A DNA stretch of 64,000 nt. Source: Heliocidaris erythrogramma (Eukaryota > Echinodermata > Echinoidea > Camarodonta > Echinometridae). Of this stretch, positions 33,872 to 45,905 are shown piece after piece (the stretch's first letter is position 1; each line of letters begins with the position of its first letter). The stretch spans positions 12,841,725 to 12,905,724 of the forward strand of contig CM046866.1 of the NCBI GenBank assembly GCA_025617745.1. The letters are read 5' to 3'. The notes beneath the pieces were generated by a model that did no database searches, was not told the DNA's origin, and saw nothing but the letters and a program-made list of their open reading frames with translations. Made by a program: the position numbers and the translations under genes.

Positions 33872-34739
33872 TTTTTAGCTCACCTGAGCCTAAGGCTCGA
33901 GTGAGCTATTGCGATGGAAATTTGTCCGTCGTCCGTCGTGCGTCGTTTTACATTTTCATCTTCTTCTCCAAAACCCATGATCGGAATTCAACCAAACTTG
34001 GTAGGAATCATTCTCAGGGGTAGGGGACCCAAAGTTGCTAAAATGGTACATGTGGCCCCCAGGGGGGCCCAGGGGTAGGGCACCCAATTGTAAAAGCTAT
34101 GTAAATTTCAAACATCATCATCTCCAGAACCAGGCATAGCTCAGACTTGGTATTGTGTATGGAGATACCTCTATAGATGAAGAATGAATGTTCATGAAAT
34201 TTCTCTGAGTGGCCCTATAGGGGCCCTGTGGGGGTAACATACTGGAGGGGGGGGGGGCGCTGCCAGGCAAAATGTACATTCTGATCTTCTCCAAAACACA
34301 TAATTGGAATTCAACCAAACTTGGTAGGAATCATCCTTAAGGGTAGGGGATCCGAAGTTGTTAAAATGGTACATGTGGCCCCCAGGGGGGCCCAGGGGGA
34401 GGGCATCCAATTGTAAAAGCTATGTAAATTTCAAACATCTTCTTCTCCAGAACCAGTAATAGCTCAGTTGGTATTGTGTATGGAGATGCCTCTATAGACA
34501 AAAAATGAAAGGTGTTCATGAATTTTTTTCTGGGTGGCCCTATAGAGGGCCTGTGGGGGTAACATACTGGAGGGGGGGGGGGGGGGTGGGGCAGATATGT
34601 TAATATCTAACATCATCTCATGTACATCCTCCTAGTTGTTTCAATTTCTAACATATCTCCTGGTGGTGCTAGAGAGAACATGCACCGAATGTGAATTGAT
34701 CCACCTCGGGTGAGCGTCGTGCCCCCTGGGGCTCTTGTT
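33872..34739 (+). mobile_element. 'agctcacctgagcc...ctcttgtt' repeat element with internal duplication
   Basis: The left end tttttagctcacctgagcc, with the small hairpin gagcctaaggctc, and the right end ggtgagcgtcgtgcc...gctcttgtta are characteristic of a repeat common in marine invertebrates (from memory; not searched). The interior contains the same roughly 325-bp segment twice: ggaattcaaccaaacttggtaggaatcat occurs at about 33981 and 34306, with wtggtacatgtggcccccagg in each. Non-coding. Confidence 0.75.
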
Positions 34740-35583
34740 ATAAAAGATCCTACAATTTACATCATAAAAAGTACTGTTCAACTTTAAAAAGAAAAAAGTT
34801 GAGTAAAAAAATAATCTGTTCAGAAGGTTATGGGAAACAACTTTAAAGTTATCTACATCAATACCATTACAAGGGTATTATATATTTTCACATACATTTT
34901 CATGTACATGTACAGTGTACTTGTACTTGCATCCAGAATGTCACTTTCATCTTTAGGGCAGTTGAGGCTCAATTCCAGTAATTTGGGGTATTGCTCATTA
35001 CATTTAGAACAAACAGGAAAGCAGCAGTGTACTTATGAATATCCTGTGACTGCTTTACAGACATAACAGTGAAACCTTGAGTTGAGTAATTTCCTAGTTT
35101 TTATCTAGTATTTATCTTTAAATATTTATGTAAACATACATCAAGTTTATGAGGAGTGAAGAGTTGAGTTTGAAGTACCCAAACTGCAAGAGATATTAAA
35201 CATTTACATGGACATGTTTTGAGTATTGGACTCCATTTCTGTGCAGTAGTAACTAAACACAATTAAAAAGACAGCACACATTCTTGATGCATGTGAGGGG
35301 CACTTATAAAATGAAGTTTAAAAAAATAGTAGCTGAATTTTTATAAGGAAAGCTTTATTCCACCCATACAAATTAACTTGTTGATTAAATTTTGAATAGT
35401 TAAATATGAAAAGTAAATTAAATGGTTTAAAGAAGGTATTTTATCTCAAAAATCCATGGCATAATGCTTGATATCAAAAAGGTGAATGATGGTGGTTTAT
35501 GCTGTCCTCGTGATATCACCCTTTTAGTACAGTATTTCAAAGTTTTCATTGTTTTTATTCAATTTGTATCTTCAATATTGCAG
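34740..35583. other. Intron or intergenic stretch before the zinc-finger exon
   Basis: AT-rich with no frame of note. It ends in a clear splice acceptor, tatcttcaatattgcag at 35583, so at least its distal part is intron of the downstream gene. Confidence 0.6.
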
Positions 35584-35626
35584 GTAGAGATGTGAATGGA
35601 ATGGATCGATAGAAGTGACTTGCATC
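35584..35626 (+). promoter_or_regulatory. 5' UTR with three upstream AUGs
   Basis: Between the acceptor and the main ATG (35627) lie ATGTGA (35590, an immediate start-stop), an ATG at 35596 opening 14 codons in another frame that run past the main start to a TGA at 35638, and an ATG at 35601 with two further codons then TAG. Such elements commonly lower or regulate translation of the main frame. Confidence 0.7.
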
Positions 35627-38600
35627 ATGAAGGAGAATGAGGAATCATCCAGTCCCGGGAGGGTCCTAGTTGAGGCCATTGAGTTTGTTGACTTGCAGGA
35701 GATTGCCAGGGGGAAGCATGGTAGTCATCGAGCCAGTCCAGAGCGGGACCTCCCTGTGAAGAGAGTGACCAAGGGACGGGTGCTTCCATTCCACCAGGAT
35801 CACTCATACAACTGCCTGCAGATCGCACTGCAGGAGGACAAAGTGTCACCTAGAAGAGAGATGAGTAGTGTTGACAGAGAGGTATCTCCTAGGCCTCCGG
35901 TGTCACCAAGAACACCCAGCAAGGATGAGGTGCTATCAGTGGTCATCCAGAAACTGACTGAACTGGTGAAGAACAGTGAGCAGAAGCAGAAGGATGACCC
36001 TGATCTGAGCAGTGAGGACGGGAGTGAACCTGAACAGGGTACTGAAAAGAAGAAAAAGGGTGGGGAAACCAGACTGTACCAGTGCCCCAACTGCCCCTGT
36101 CTCTTTGCTGTGAAGAAACACAAGAAAGGTCAGCTGTGCTCCTGCTGCATGCGGGACAGTAGAAGCACTAGTCCGGAGGAGATATCTGAGGAGGCCGATC
36201 CAGGGGCACACTGTCTTAGAGATGGCCAGGATCACGGCGGAATTGTATGTGATATATGTATATTCAAGGCCAAGACATACAATGAACTCCTCTATCACCT
36301 TGCAACGCACAATGCCAATATCTTCCGCTGCAAGTTCTGCAACTTTGTCACCACACGCCACTCTGCTATAGAGGAACACCAGGGTTTCCATGTGACAAAG
36401 AAGAAATGTGTGTGTAATATATGTGGATACAAGACTAGTGAATTTAGCAGCCTCCAGGTTCATATAAAAAAAGAGCACCAGAACATCAAGGAGATTCTCC
36501 TGAAATGTTCTGAGTGTGGGTACAGTACAAGAACTGAGAGTGGCCTAAGAGATCACATGTGGAGCCATGTTCATCCAGATGTGGATATGCAGTCCCCTGG
36601 TCAGACTGATCTAGAAGCTAAGAGGCAAAAGTCCTCTTCCCCACTGAGATCTGACCCAGAGGAAACTATTAAATCAGGACCTGTCAGTAGGAAGGAACCA
36701 AAGAAAACTGTCCAGTCTGCTGACTCACAGGATGCAAACACCAAGTTGTTTAAGTGTTTACTGTGTGGGTATCTCTGTGAGAAACTGTCAACTCTGAAGG
36801 CTCATGCCTGGAGACATGCAGGGCAGGAGGAATGCTCGTATCCTGTCATGCACAAAGTGCAGGATGCTAGTGAGCTCACTTCTGAGGAGGATTCCGCAAA
36901 TCAGCTGCAGGATAAGGAAGATGCTTTCAGTTATGTTGAAGTGGCAGAGGAGGTGGACATTGCAAAAGATGTAGCAGACAGTCCAAAGAGAAAACGCACC
37001 AAAGAAAAGAGTAAATGCCAGTGCTTTCCAATCATGCTGCCAGAAGAGGAACATGGCATTGTGCAGAAGGTGTTTGCAGATGCTACCTCAGTAGATCATG
37101 GTGAACCTGGCACCGTGTCCTCAACAACAAATGCCTCCCACGGAGAGTGCCCAGCTGCTTCTTCAACTGTCAGTGTAATTAAGAAGGTTCCTGATTTAGC
37201 AAATGATGTGGATGAATATAAATTGTTGTCTGAAGAGGCAATTCCTTTATGTAGCTCTCTAGCTAGTGGACATTCAAAGCTTACTTGTGGTGACCAGATT
37301 TCTGAGAGTCTATCCACTGGCTCTCCTTCGATGGACTGTACTGATGTTGCCATAGAAGAAGTGGTGACCACTGCAAATGAGCAATTTATAGTTGAGCAGG
37401 ATGGTGTAAATTCTTCAAACCTTGGGCTTTTTGATGACGCCAGAGACAAAGAAAATGTACAAAATATTCCACCGGACTCTGTAGAATCCGATGTGAAGGA
37501 AGACATCATAGGAGAGAACTCTATGAGAAACCAGAAGAGAAAAATTTCCTGTTGTTCACCAGGTCATGATAAGAAAAAGATCTGCACCAAGCCAGGTATT
37601 AGCAAAATGTTACTAAGTGCAGTAGATGATGCTTTACAAATAAGAGCAGACTTGGAGAAAGTGGTGAAAGACAGTCCAAGTAGTAGCCCTGTAAGAACCA
37701 AAGAAAGTAGTGATGCCAAGATTATCACTGCCTCATCGACGCTGAATTCAGAAGATTATTACCAGTGTCCGATCTGCAAGGAAATGTTCCCTTCTTCTGT
37801 CCAAACCCATGTATGCACCCAGGGACCATCACCCATCTTCAAGTGCCATCGGTGCCCAGCCACTTTCTGGTACCATGGAAGACTACAGTACCACATGGCC
37901 ACTCACGAAGCTATTCTGAAATGCAACGACTGTCCTTTCAGCTGCAGCAGTGAAATAGCGCTCAGGGATCACGTCAAGAAAACACATCTTCCTGCCAAAT
38001 CTAGCATATGCCCAACTTGCCACAAACTGATGAAAGGTCAGTCCCCCAAGGACCATGAACAGTCATGTGTGCTGAAGTGCTGGTACGGATGCCGCGAGTG
38101 TGACTTTGTGGCCAGCTCCATGGGAGAGCTTCAGGCCCATGGACGAAAAACGCATCAGAAACCATACAAGTGCGGGATGTGCGACTACACCTCAGCAACT
38201 GCCAATGGCATCAAGAACCACATGAAGTTCCACAACGCAGACAAGCCTTACAAGTGTCACCTGTGTGACTTCAGTGGTGCCTACCCGCAGAGCCTCCGCT
38301 CCCATATGAAGAAGCATTCGGCTAGCAGCCCTAGCCTGTCCAACGACCAATACAAGTGCAAGTTCTGCCCGTACGTAAGTGGACATCTTCCATCTATGAA
38401 ATCCCACATGTGGCGCCACACCAGTCATCCAGGTTATGATTACGATGGACAGGACATCATCAAGATGGTCATCAAAGTCAAGGACGGAGATGTCAAAGGT
38501 AATGACCAAGAAGGAAATACGTTAGAAGCTCCCATCCAAGAATCTTGGGAAAGGACTGCAGAAACCCCCCAAAAAGAAATGGTTGAAAAAAGCAAAGTCT

Positions 38601-38785
38601 CAGCAGCAACTTCTTCAGCTGCAACATCAGAAAAACCCAAGGAACCTCAGAAGTCCAAGCAGATACAGTATGGTTCTGTCATCTTCCAGTGTTCCCAGTG
38701 TGGCTTTAAGAGTACTGATCACAGCTGCCTGGTAGAGCACTTGAGGGAGCATTTAACAGGGACTGGAAACTCTGTGAACAGTTAA
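35627..38785 (+). CDS. Multi-zinc-finger protein, probably ZNF507-like (1052 residues, one coding exon)
   Basis: The start is the ATG at 35627 (A at -3); the frame is closed upstream by an in-frame TAG at 35585, so the start is well bounded. In order: a Ser/Pro-rich N-terminus; a Cys-rich stretch (CPNCPC...CSCC) at about 153-174; four C2H2 fingers at about 207-315; a fifth at about 376-397 (CLLCGYLCEK...HAWRH); a long acidic, Ser-rich linker to about 710 with basic KRKR- and KRK-type patches; a second cluster at about 714-931 (two C2HC and seven C2H2 fingers); and an isolated final finger at about 1022-1042 close to the C-terminus. That spacing, the HMWRH/HAWRH endings and the last finger recall vertebrate ZNF507, a nuclear C2H2 protein; this is from memory and unsearched. 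Role: probable sequence-specific transcription regulator. The frames on the minus strand here are shadows. Confidence 0.9.
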   Translation: MKENEESSSPGRVLVEAIEFVDLQEIARGKHGSHRASPERDLPVKRVTKGRVLPFHQDHSYNCLQIALQEDKVSPRREMSSVDREVSPRPPVSPRTPSKDEVLSVVIQKLTELVKNSEQKQKDDPDLSSEDGSEPEQGTEKKKKGGETRLYQCPNCPCLFAVKKHKKGQLCSCCMRDSRSTSPEEISEEADPGAHCLRDGQDHGGIVCDICIFKAKTYNELLYHLATHNANIFRCKFCNFVTTRHSAIEEHQGFHVTKKKCVCNICGYKTSEFSSLQVHIKKEHQNIKEILLKCSECGYSTRTESGLRDHMWSHVHPDVDMQSPGQTDLEAKRQKSSSPLRSDPEETIKSGPVSRKEPKKTVQSADSQDANTKLFKCLLCGYLCEKLSTLKAHAWRHAGQEECSYPVMHKVQDASELTSEEDSANQLQDKEDAFSYVEVAEEVDIAKDVADSPKRKRTKEKSKCQCFPIMLPEEEHGIVQKVFADATSVDHGEPGTVSSTTNASHGECPAASSTVSVIKKVPDLANDVDEYKLLSEEAIPLCSSLASGHSKLTCGDQISESLSTGSPSMDCTDVAIEEVVTTANEQFIVEQDGVNSSNLGLFDDARDKENVQNIPPDSVESDVKEDIIGENSMRNQKRKISCCSPGHDKKKICTKPGISKMLLSAVDDALQIRADLEKVVKDSPSSSPVRTKESSDAKIITASSTLNSEDYYQCPICKEMFPSSVQTHVCTQGPSPIFKCHRCPATFWYHGRLQYHMATHEAILKCNDCPFSCSSEIALRDHVKKTHLPAKSSICPTCHKLMKGQSPKDHEQSCVLKCWYGCRECDFVASSMGELQAHGRKTHQKPYKCGMCDYTSATANGIKNHMKFHNADKPYKCHLCDFSGAYPQSLRSHMKKHSASSPSLSNDQYKCKFCPYVSGHLPSMKSHMWRHTSHPGYDYDGQDIIKMVIKVKDGDVKGNDQEGNTLEAPIQESWERTAETPQKEMVEKSKVSAATSSAATSEKPKEPQKSKQIQYGSVIFQCSQCGFKSTDHSCLVEHLREHLTGTGNSVNS

Positions 38786-39413
38786 TGGTTTCTTTCTTTT
38801 CTTTCCTTTCTTATCCTTTTATTTCTTCTTCCTATCAAAAAATAATCATCTGATAATGGAAATATGGTAATGCATTGTTAGCAATGTAAGACAAATTTGT
38901 TTGAATAATTATATTTTATATTTGTAATTTATTGTTTTTTGCTGAATTGCAAAAGATCAATGCTGCAAACTCTTCTAGTGCTATATTAGATCTGTAGAAG
39001 TTAGTTTACACTCTTCCTCTTCTTTGAAGCAAGGTGTTCATAATAACTTCTGAACTATTTATTTTCTCTCATTGTAAATTACGTCACCTAATGTGACGGC
39101 CCAGGAATTTTTTTCTGTCAAAACCCTAGAAGTCATTACGAATCCCTGGATTGATCTGACAATTTTGGGGTCCATTAATATCTCTTGTCCGCAGTCATCC
39201 AAAGAGATACCCGTTTTCTCCTTGTGAACCTCTTTTCAAACTGACAGGTTGTTGAGCCAAGACTGTGGACATGCCTTTACACAGTGCTATACATTATTGT
39301 CTGTGGTAAAACAGCCATAGACAGCCAATGTATGCTTTTGTTTTCAGTGTGCTAGCTACATGTCTTGTACAGTATAACAGTTTGTCAGCAAATGCACCTT
39401 GAATAATGTGACA
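38786..39413. other. Proximal 3' UTR of the zinc-finger gene
   Basis: The TAA at 38783-38785 is followed by pyrimidine-rich ttctttcttttctttccttt and AT-rich sequence without frames. A polyadenylation signal cannot be chosen; AATAAA does occur downstream, for example near 40364 and 46109. Confidence 0.5.
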
Positions 39414-39652
39414 TTCACTATGAACACGATGACAAAGAGAGCGGACAATTTATGCAGCTCCTCATTGTACACTCCACAATAGCTCTAGTAGACAAAAAGA
39501 CATCCCTTCACTGCTATTATGTGACACCTGTCCTACATTTTTACAGGATAGCAATGAATTGATGTTCTTTTGTTAACCAGTGCAATTGTGAAGGGTATAA
39601 TGAGGAGCTGCATAAATTGTCCGCTTCTTTGTTTGTCATGTTCATAGTGATT
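39414..39652. mobile_element. Palindromic MITE about 630 bp past the zinc-finger stop
   Basis: Both ends read inward tcactatgaac...gacaaa, then agcggacaatttatgcagct; arms are about 65 bp (39414-39480 and 39587-39652). The core is about 105 bp. If the transcript extends this far, the arms would form a long RNA hairpin. Confidence 0.75.
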
Positions 39653-41245
39653 GGAACCAGCTGGAAATCATTGCATTTTAGATATGACTTTTATAAGATA
39701 TATGCTTGGACATTCTGAATGATATGTGATCATCTATCTGTCCAAATCTTGTTCAAGGGTTGTGATAGAAGGAAAGAAATCAATTTGAGACATAATGCTT
39801 CATGTAATTAATTCATTACAACTTTTACTTTTTGTAGATTTGATTAACATTATACCTTCCATGTACATTGAAAGAAAAAGGTAATATGGGGGCCACTGTG
39901 TGCTATTTTAAACATGCTTATTTGTATTTTAAAAGGATGTATTCTCAAAATATGGTCCTTCACTTTTATTTAAAGATCACATTACAAGAAAATTCCATCA
40001 AAGTAAATATTGGCTTAATACTTTTTATTGCATAGATGGCATAAATTAAACAAGGTTATCCAAATTCAACGCTTGGAAACATTTGAAGTAATGATTATTA
40101 TCAATTATAAAACGGTAAAATACAGCCCCCGATATAGCAGCTGAAGAGCTCCTCGAACGCTGTTGAGATGTGTGACGACACACCATGGACCAGTCCTGTC
40201 TAAGCAGACGATGTCCCATAACATCTTACACACTTTTCAGTGGCTGTTTTGTTATCTCCTCTTCACTATTTCTCTTGACTAGCCTCACTCTTAATGTTAG
40301 TCTGTTGCCTCACACTTAACTTCATGTATGGTATTATTTTGATGAAAAATGCAGCGTTAAAAAAATAAAGGAACCAGTCACTTGTAAACAAAATAAGACG
40401 CCATTGTATTTTAAGCTGCTTGCACCGGCGCATGTTCGGCGTTTGAAGAGGGAACGAATACCATCCGTGCTATCATTCGGAGGGCTTTTCAATTTGAAAA
40501 TGGGGTTTATTTCATTGATCATTGACCCTTCTCCTGTGTATTTACAATCAAACGGTTTTAGTTATCAGAATCAGTTTCACTTTCCCTTTTAGAATGGTGT
40601 GAAATAAGGTCATGTTTAAATATACAAAACTCTTTATAATTTGATAAATAATTGCATTGCAATTACGTTCATTCATTATAGGACGTCTGCTTAAGCAGGA
40701 TCGATCCCTAGTGTGACGACATCAAAACATTGCTATTCCTCGGATATATTCCAGATGCTTAGAAGAGCTTTTATTTATGTTTTTATAATCATTAGATACG
40801 CAGTTGACATAAAACTTATACGATTGCCATCTGTAAGCTTCCCAGTTTCTAGTGATACATTAATTGCCATATTTGTGATTTTCTTGTAATGTGATCTTTA
40901 AGTAAATATACCAAACACATTCCTTGATAAATGGCTGTAGTTGGCAGACTGTATTTATAAACCCTGTTGTTTGTTCGAGACCCTAATGCCATACAAGCAG
41001 ACTATTAGTACTCACTTGGTCCACTGGTTTATGGAGTGCCACTGTCGACCTCATCACTCTGCAAAAATAACTATGATTTTGTAGCAAAATGAATACATAA
41101 GATCAATCAAGTCATAAAGTAATTGATATGAAATATTCATTTCACGATGACATGATTTTTTTTTGTTTTTTGTTGACTTCTTAAAAGAATCATAACTTTG
41201 GCTCTTCATAAATCAGGAACTTCCTATGCTCCCTAAAGACTAGGT
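39653..41245. other. Non-coding, AT-rich
   Basis: No gene or clear repeat. Two small frames at 40334-40592 are mutual shadows. Confidence 0.4.
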
Positions 41246-41840
41246 TTAAAGGGAAGCTTGAGTTCTGGGAGAGGTAAAAAAATAATTTGTTAACTTTCTC
41301 ATTTTTATGTTAGTTTGGAAGATTATCAAATTAGATATCATATATTTCCTGAAAAAAATTGCTCTTCAAATGCTCTCATATTCAAAATATGACAAGAAAC
41401 GGCTGAAGTGTTTGGGCCGAACATTTGTGTGTAGTCCCATATATACACATTTCAGTGTTCAGTGCATGTCACTCTCAGCAGGATTGAGTCAATTTCTTAT
41501 CATTTCGGTGATTCCAAAACCTTACAGCATACACCAGTTCCTATGCGCTATTAAGTAATCAACCTTTCCCAATAGACCGCTTCGGTAATGTATGCAAATT
41601 TTATGCATACCTTTCAAACAAACGTTGTTCTTGACACCTGAAAGCTTGCCGGACAAAGCTACAATTAATGTATGCAAACTGGATTCCAAGCATTGAGGCT
41701 CATTTATGAAAAGCAAGTTCATGGAATAGCTCGTCACTAGGTGCTCAGAGAATATATGTGCATAAATTTATGTGCATAAATTTGTATACATTACAGAAGC
41801 AGTCTATTCAATCTCATGACCAGAACTCAACTTTGTAAAC
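41246..41840 (+). mobile_element. 'aagcttgagttctgg' repeat family, copy 1 (uninverted core)
   Basis: The left end is ttaaagggaagcttgagttc; the right end (gaccagaactcaacttt) is its inverse with the TTAA decayed. The body includes tgctcttcaaatgctctcat and gattgagtcaatttctta. The segment 41627-41770 is in the opposite orientation to that of the copy at 53757-54346. Confidence 0.75.
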
Positions 41841-44800
41841 TGGATCTAAGGGTGGTATGCTTAAATAAAGACTGACCATTAAGATTATGATACTTCCTTT
41901 TGCATTATTAACAGGGTTAACCAATTTCAAGTCTGCCAAAAAAATGTGCAACGTCATTTTTAATCGCTTTTTAACAGTTGTAAAGTTTACATAATCTATT
42001 ATCTATTCAATATGTATCAAACTTTATATTTGTGTAATATTCAACTTCTATTTTGCTGGAGTAGGGCTACATTAATTTACTTTCCTCTGTGTATGTATAT
42101 CGATAAACATGTATCATCATTTTTGTATCTCTAATGCAAGTTATGAGATATTTCTTTGATATTTCAATATACTGTATTGCTTAAACCAGTTTGCAGTATT
42201 TGAATGAATCAATATTGGGAATATAATTCCAAGGAAAGTGACATTAAATCTTATTGAAGAAATTTCCATCTCTTCTGCCAAATGCTTCTTTTTTTCCCCT
42301 CCAAATTAGAAGAAAACAAAATTTAAAGATTGGAAGTTTTATTCTATTAATAATAATTATTGATTAATTATAAATTTCATTTACAAGAGATAGAGAACTT
42401 TATAATTTTACATTGAAATTTGAATTGCATGATGACATGATTTCTTTGATTTTTCTTAATGTTTAATCAAATTTTATTTCAGACTACTCTGTAGACTAAC
42501 TTTAGATTGATTGGAAATATAAAAGTAACATTTATATTCTAAAGGGAGGAAGAGAGGATAAATTGTAAAAGAAAGAAGGGATGTTTTTAAAAGATTTTGA
42601 CTTAAAGATTAACTTTTCAAAAAATGAAAATAAAGCAAATGTTATACTGCCAAATAAGTAGTACTTCTCCAACAGGAAGAAATATTTTCTGAAAGTGTGA
42701 ATTAAAAGTATACATTACTTAAAAGTATATATTAATTGTTCAAATGAAACTTTGTTTAGGACTCTTGAGGAAATATAGCTCAAAGAGGGACAAGCTTGAG
42801 TTATGTGCCAACTTCAATTTCAGCAAAGGAATGGTACTTTTCCAACAGATATTTTTTTTGAAAGCATTTGATGAAGTATAGATTAAACGAAGGAGAGTTA
42901 TACAGAATTATTATACTCATTTGAATGCAAACACCTAAAATATGTTACAAATACCAGTCAACAAAGATGTCCTAGCAGTGGTCTACATAAATGATTTCTG
43001 TGGGCCGTAAAATGTGTAATAAGCAATGTTTCCTGGTTTCACAAAGCTCTTAGTATTTCTTTCATCTTTTCTCAAGTTCCATCACATAGGCAACTTGTTT
43101 TGAGTGCCTATTATTCTTTAAAGTGTGGTGTATAATTGTTATGACATTGTAAATTGCATGCCCAAACAGTATTCAAAATGAGCCAGTGTGTAGCACTGGG
43201 ATGTGTATAAAATGTATTTATTGAAAGAATAGTACTGTGAGCAGAATAGCTATTTATTTCCATGTACAGTCAGTATTCATTATTTACCTTTAAAAAAAAG
43301 AAAAAAATGGTTTAGAAAGATATAGTTAGAATTCAAAAGCAGAAAGAGGTCAATGTGAATGGTACATTTTAGCTTATAGTTTTGAAGGAAATAGTTGCAC
43401 TTTAAAATGAAATGTTATTTAGCATCATTAGGCTGTCGTTTTAATTGCTGTTATCTTACAAATAGTTGTAGAGTGTAATGGCTTAGAAATCACAATGTTT
43501 AAATTTATATATGAATTCTTAGTTTTGCAGAAAATGGACATAATCTATACAATAATTTGCCAATTGTCACAGAAATATGATAACACCAAAAGTATTATAA
43601 CCTTAGTATTTTATTACTAAATAAAAATAATGGAATTTATGGTTTAATATTACTGCTAGTGATAAATTTTGTAGAAATCATTTCATTTTGGTGCATTTCC
43701 TTTACCTCTGAAAAATAGATGATACAGATTGAGAGTAAATATTTCTGAATCTTTTTTCCCCCCCTTTTTGTTTTAGAATTTACTTTTAACAGTCAAGATC
43801 CACTTCTACAATGCTACTCATAATTGTACTCTAAATGAAAGTATTGAAACTGAATCAGTAAAGCTTTTCATTTATTGTAGCTAGCTTTGCACAAGTATCA
43901 AGAACTTGAAGAAGCTGATGTGACTAATGAGCCTAAATGTAGCACAACTGTGTCTTAGTCAGCTTCTGCAAAATCATTTATTTCTATTTATTACATGTAT
44001 CTGCTGTTATATACCATTCTGCACCTTGTTACTTTGTAAAGTGAAATTATTTTGTTTTTAATTTATTTATCTTATTCATCTGTATAATTCATCTGTATAA
44101 TTCTACCATTATTTTAGGATTACTCTAAAAGTCATTAGCTAAGCAACTATTTTTATATAAGTCAAAAGTAGGTATGTTGAATTATATGTCATTGTATTTT
44201 AGCCCTATTTCATTCTGTGTTTTGGACATTAGATTCAAGATTTAATACATATGTACTTTTAACACCCCCCCCCCCAATATGTGCACAATATTTAGCTTGA
44301 ACACTATTGCCCCTAGAGAGAAGGCATGATACCTCTATTGTCTATCCTTAGGATAGGGTGTAAAGCCAAAGGTCACCTTGATGCCTTCCTTTAAAGCATA
44401 AGGAATCCCTTTTTTTTTTAATTAGAGGTACAATTTAACTGAATGCGAAAAGCTCAAAAGCACCCATCAATTTTTATACAGAAATTGTGATAGGTGCAAC
44501 CACAAAACCCATGATGCAACATTGTGATCAAATAACACCCAGAGTAACACGGACTGAAATGAATTCAAGATTTTCTGCAAACTTTTGTCTTTCATCTCTG
44601 GCCATTTCTGGGGACTATCAACTGGTTTCCATGTTAACAGTGTTCTGATACCAATTGTACAGAATATTTGCATGTAAGGTTTTTAATTGGTGCTTTAAGT
44701 ATGAAGAATTGCAGGAAAATTTCTGTTAGTGTCACTCTGCTTGTTGTGCTTTTGCTGTTTTGTGAACAGAATGAAATGTTTGTGTTGTAAAATAGGATGA

Positions 44801-45110
44801 GAACTTGTACACTACTTTTTATTTTGTTTTAGAGGCCTTGTAATGTTTTAATCTTTTGTTATCTAGTCTTCTAGATTCATTACAAATCTACTCTCAATAT
44901 GTGATATGCAAGTGGAGTAATGCAGGAATAATATATATTGTTTTTCACCATGCACCTTTTTGTTTACTTTGCCATATGCAAAGGTTTACCACTTCATATG
45001 TCTTACCTGAAACAGCAGTGCTGCATGTAAATTTCACTGTGGTAAAACCAAGATTTATCTCAATTTATTCATATTTTAATGATACTAAAGCACAACATAA
45101 CCCAATTAAT
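41841..45110. other. AT-rich non-coding stretch
   Basis: Over 3 kb without supported exons, RNA genes or clear repeats. A C run is at 44265-44274. It could belong to a very long 3' UTR of the plus-strand zinc-finger gene or be intergenic. Confidence 0.4.
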
Positions 45111-45281
45111 GGGGTGTTGCAAGAAAGTTGCGATTGATTGCAAGTTGCAATTGATCGGTACTGACCAATCAAAGTCATTGTTGCAAGCGCATCTTCTTGA
45201 ATGGGCAGACCCTGAACCATTCAGAATGGTTCTAATTTGCTTTACAATTTGCAATTGATTGCAAATTTCTTGCAACACCCC
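45111..45281 (-). mobile_element. Palindromic MITE, 'gtgttgcaagaaagttgca' family, copy 2
   Basis: It is the reverse complement of 8484-8653 over its whole length with a few differences. Ends ggggtgttgcaagaaagttg and ttcttgcaacacccc. Confidence 0.85.
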
Positions 45282-45686
45282 GTAAGTGTCCTAAAAATCC
45301 TGCAATTTACCCTACCTCCCCCATTTTAGAAACCAAAGACCCCTTGAGCCTTTATAAGCATGCATGAGTTCGCAATCAAACACCATTTTGTTCACATTAT
45401 CAACACAATTTTATTACAGGTAGCCAATTAGCCACCATTTTAAAGGGCACATATGAAATATTGAATGCTTGTAACTCAACTTTACTGAGAAATGTTGCAG
45501 TTTATGGGGAGGGTTTGTTAGATAGTAACTTCATTTTATTATCTGTTTAGTGTTGTAGAACTGTGACCTTGGGAATACATGTATTGTATAGATGTATTGA
45601 ATTAAAAAAAGTATTTGCTGTTGATTTTTGATATTGCACCTTTAGATTGCAATTTTAAATGTTTAGAATTTAAAGGGGAAAAAAAA

Positions 45687-45905
45687 CGGTCCGCTCGCTA
45701 TTCATAGAAAACCACTATTCATTTAACACGCATTATGAATGGGGGTCCTTATGAATAGCGAGGTAATTTTGTCTGTGGTTTGCTCGCTATTTAGGACCGC
45801 TATTCATACAAAACCGCTGTTCTTTAGTCACGCGTTATGGATAGCGGGCCTTATGAATAAGGGGTCCTTAAGAATTGCGGTCCTTAAGACTAGTGAGGTT
45901 ACCCC
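45687..45905 (-). mobile_element. Dispersed GCTATTCATAA-core element, copy 2
   Basis: Reverse complement of the 22391-22680 element: cggtccgctcgctattcat at one end and gactagtgaggttacccc at the other, with gcgttatggatagcg and aaaaccgctgttc inside. It lacks about 70 bp present in copy 1. A run of C follows directly, as at other module ends. Confidence 0.8.

Noticed and set aside
35615..35626. Start at GTG for the second zinc-finger protein
   Set aside because: A normal ATG four codons later has an A at -3; a GTG start is not expected in animals.
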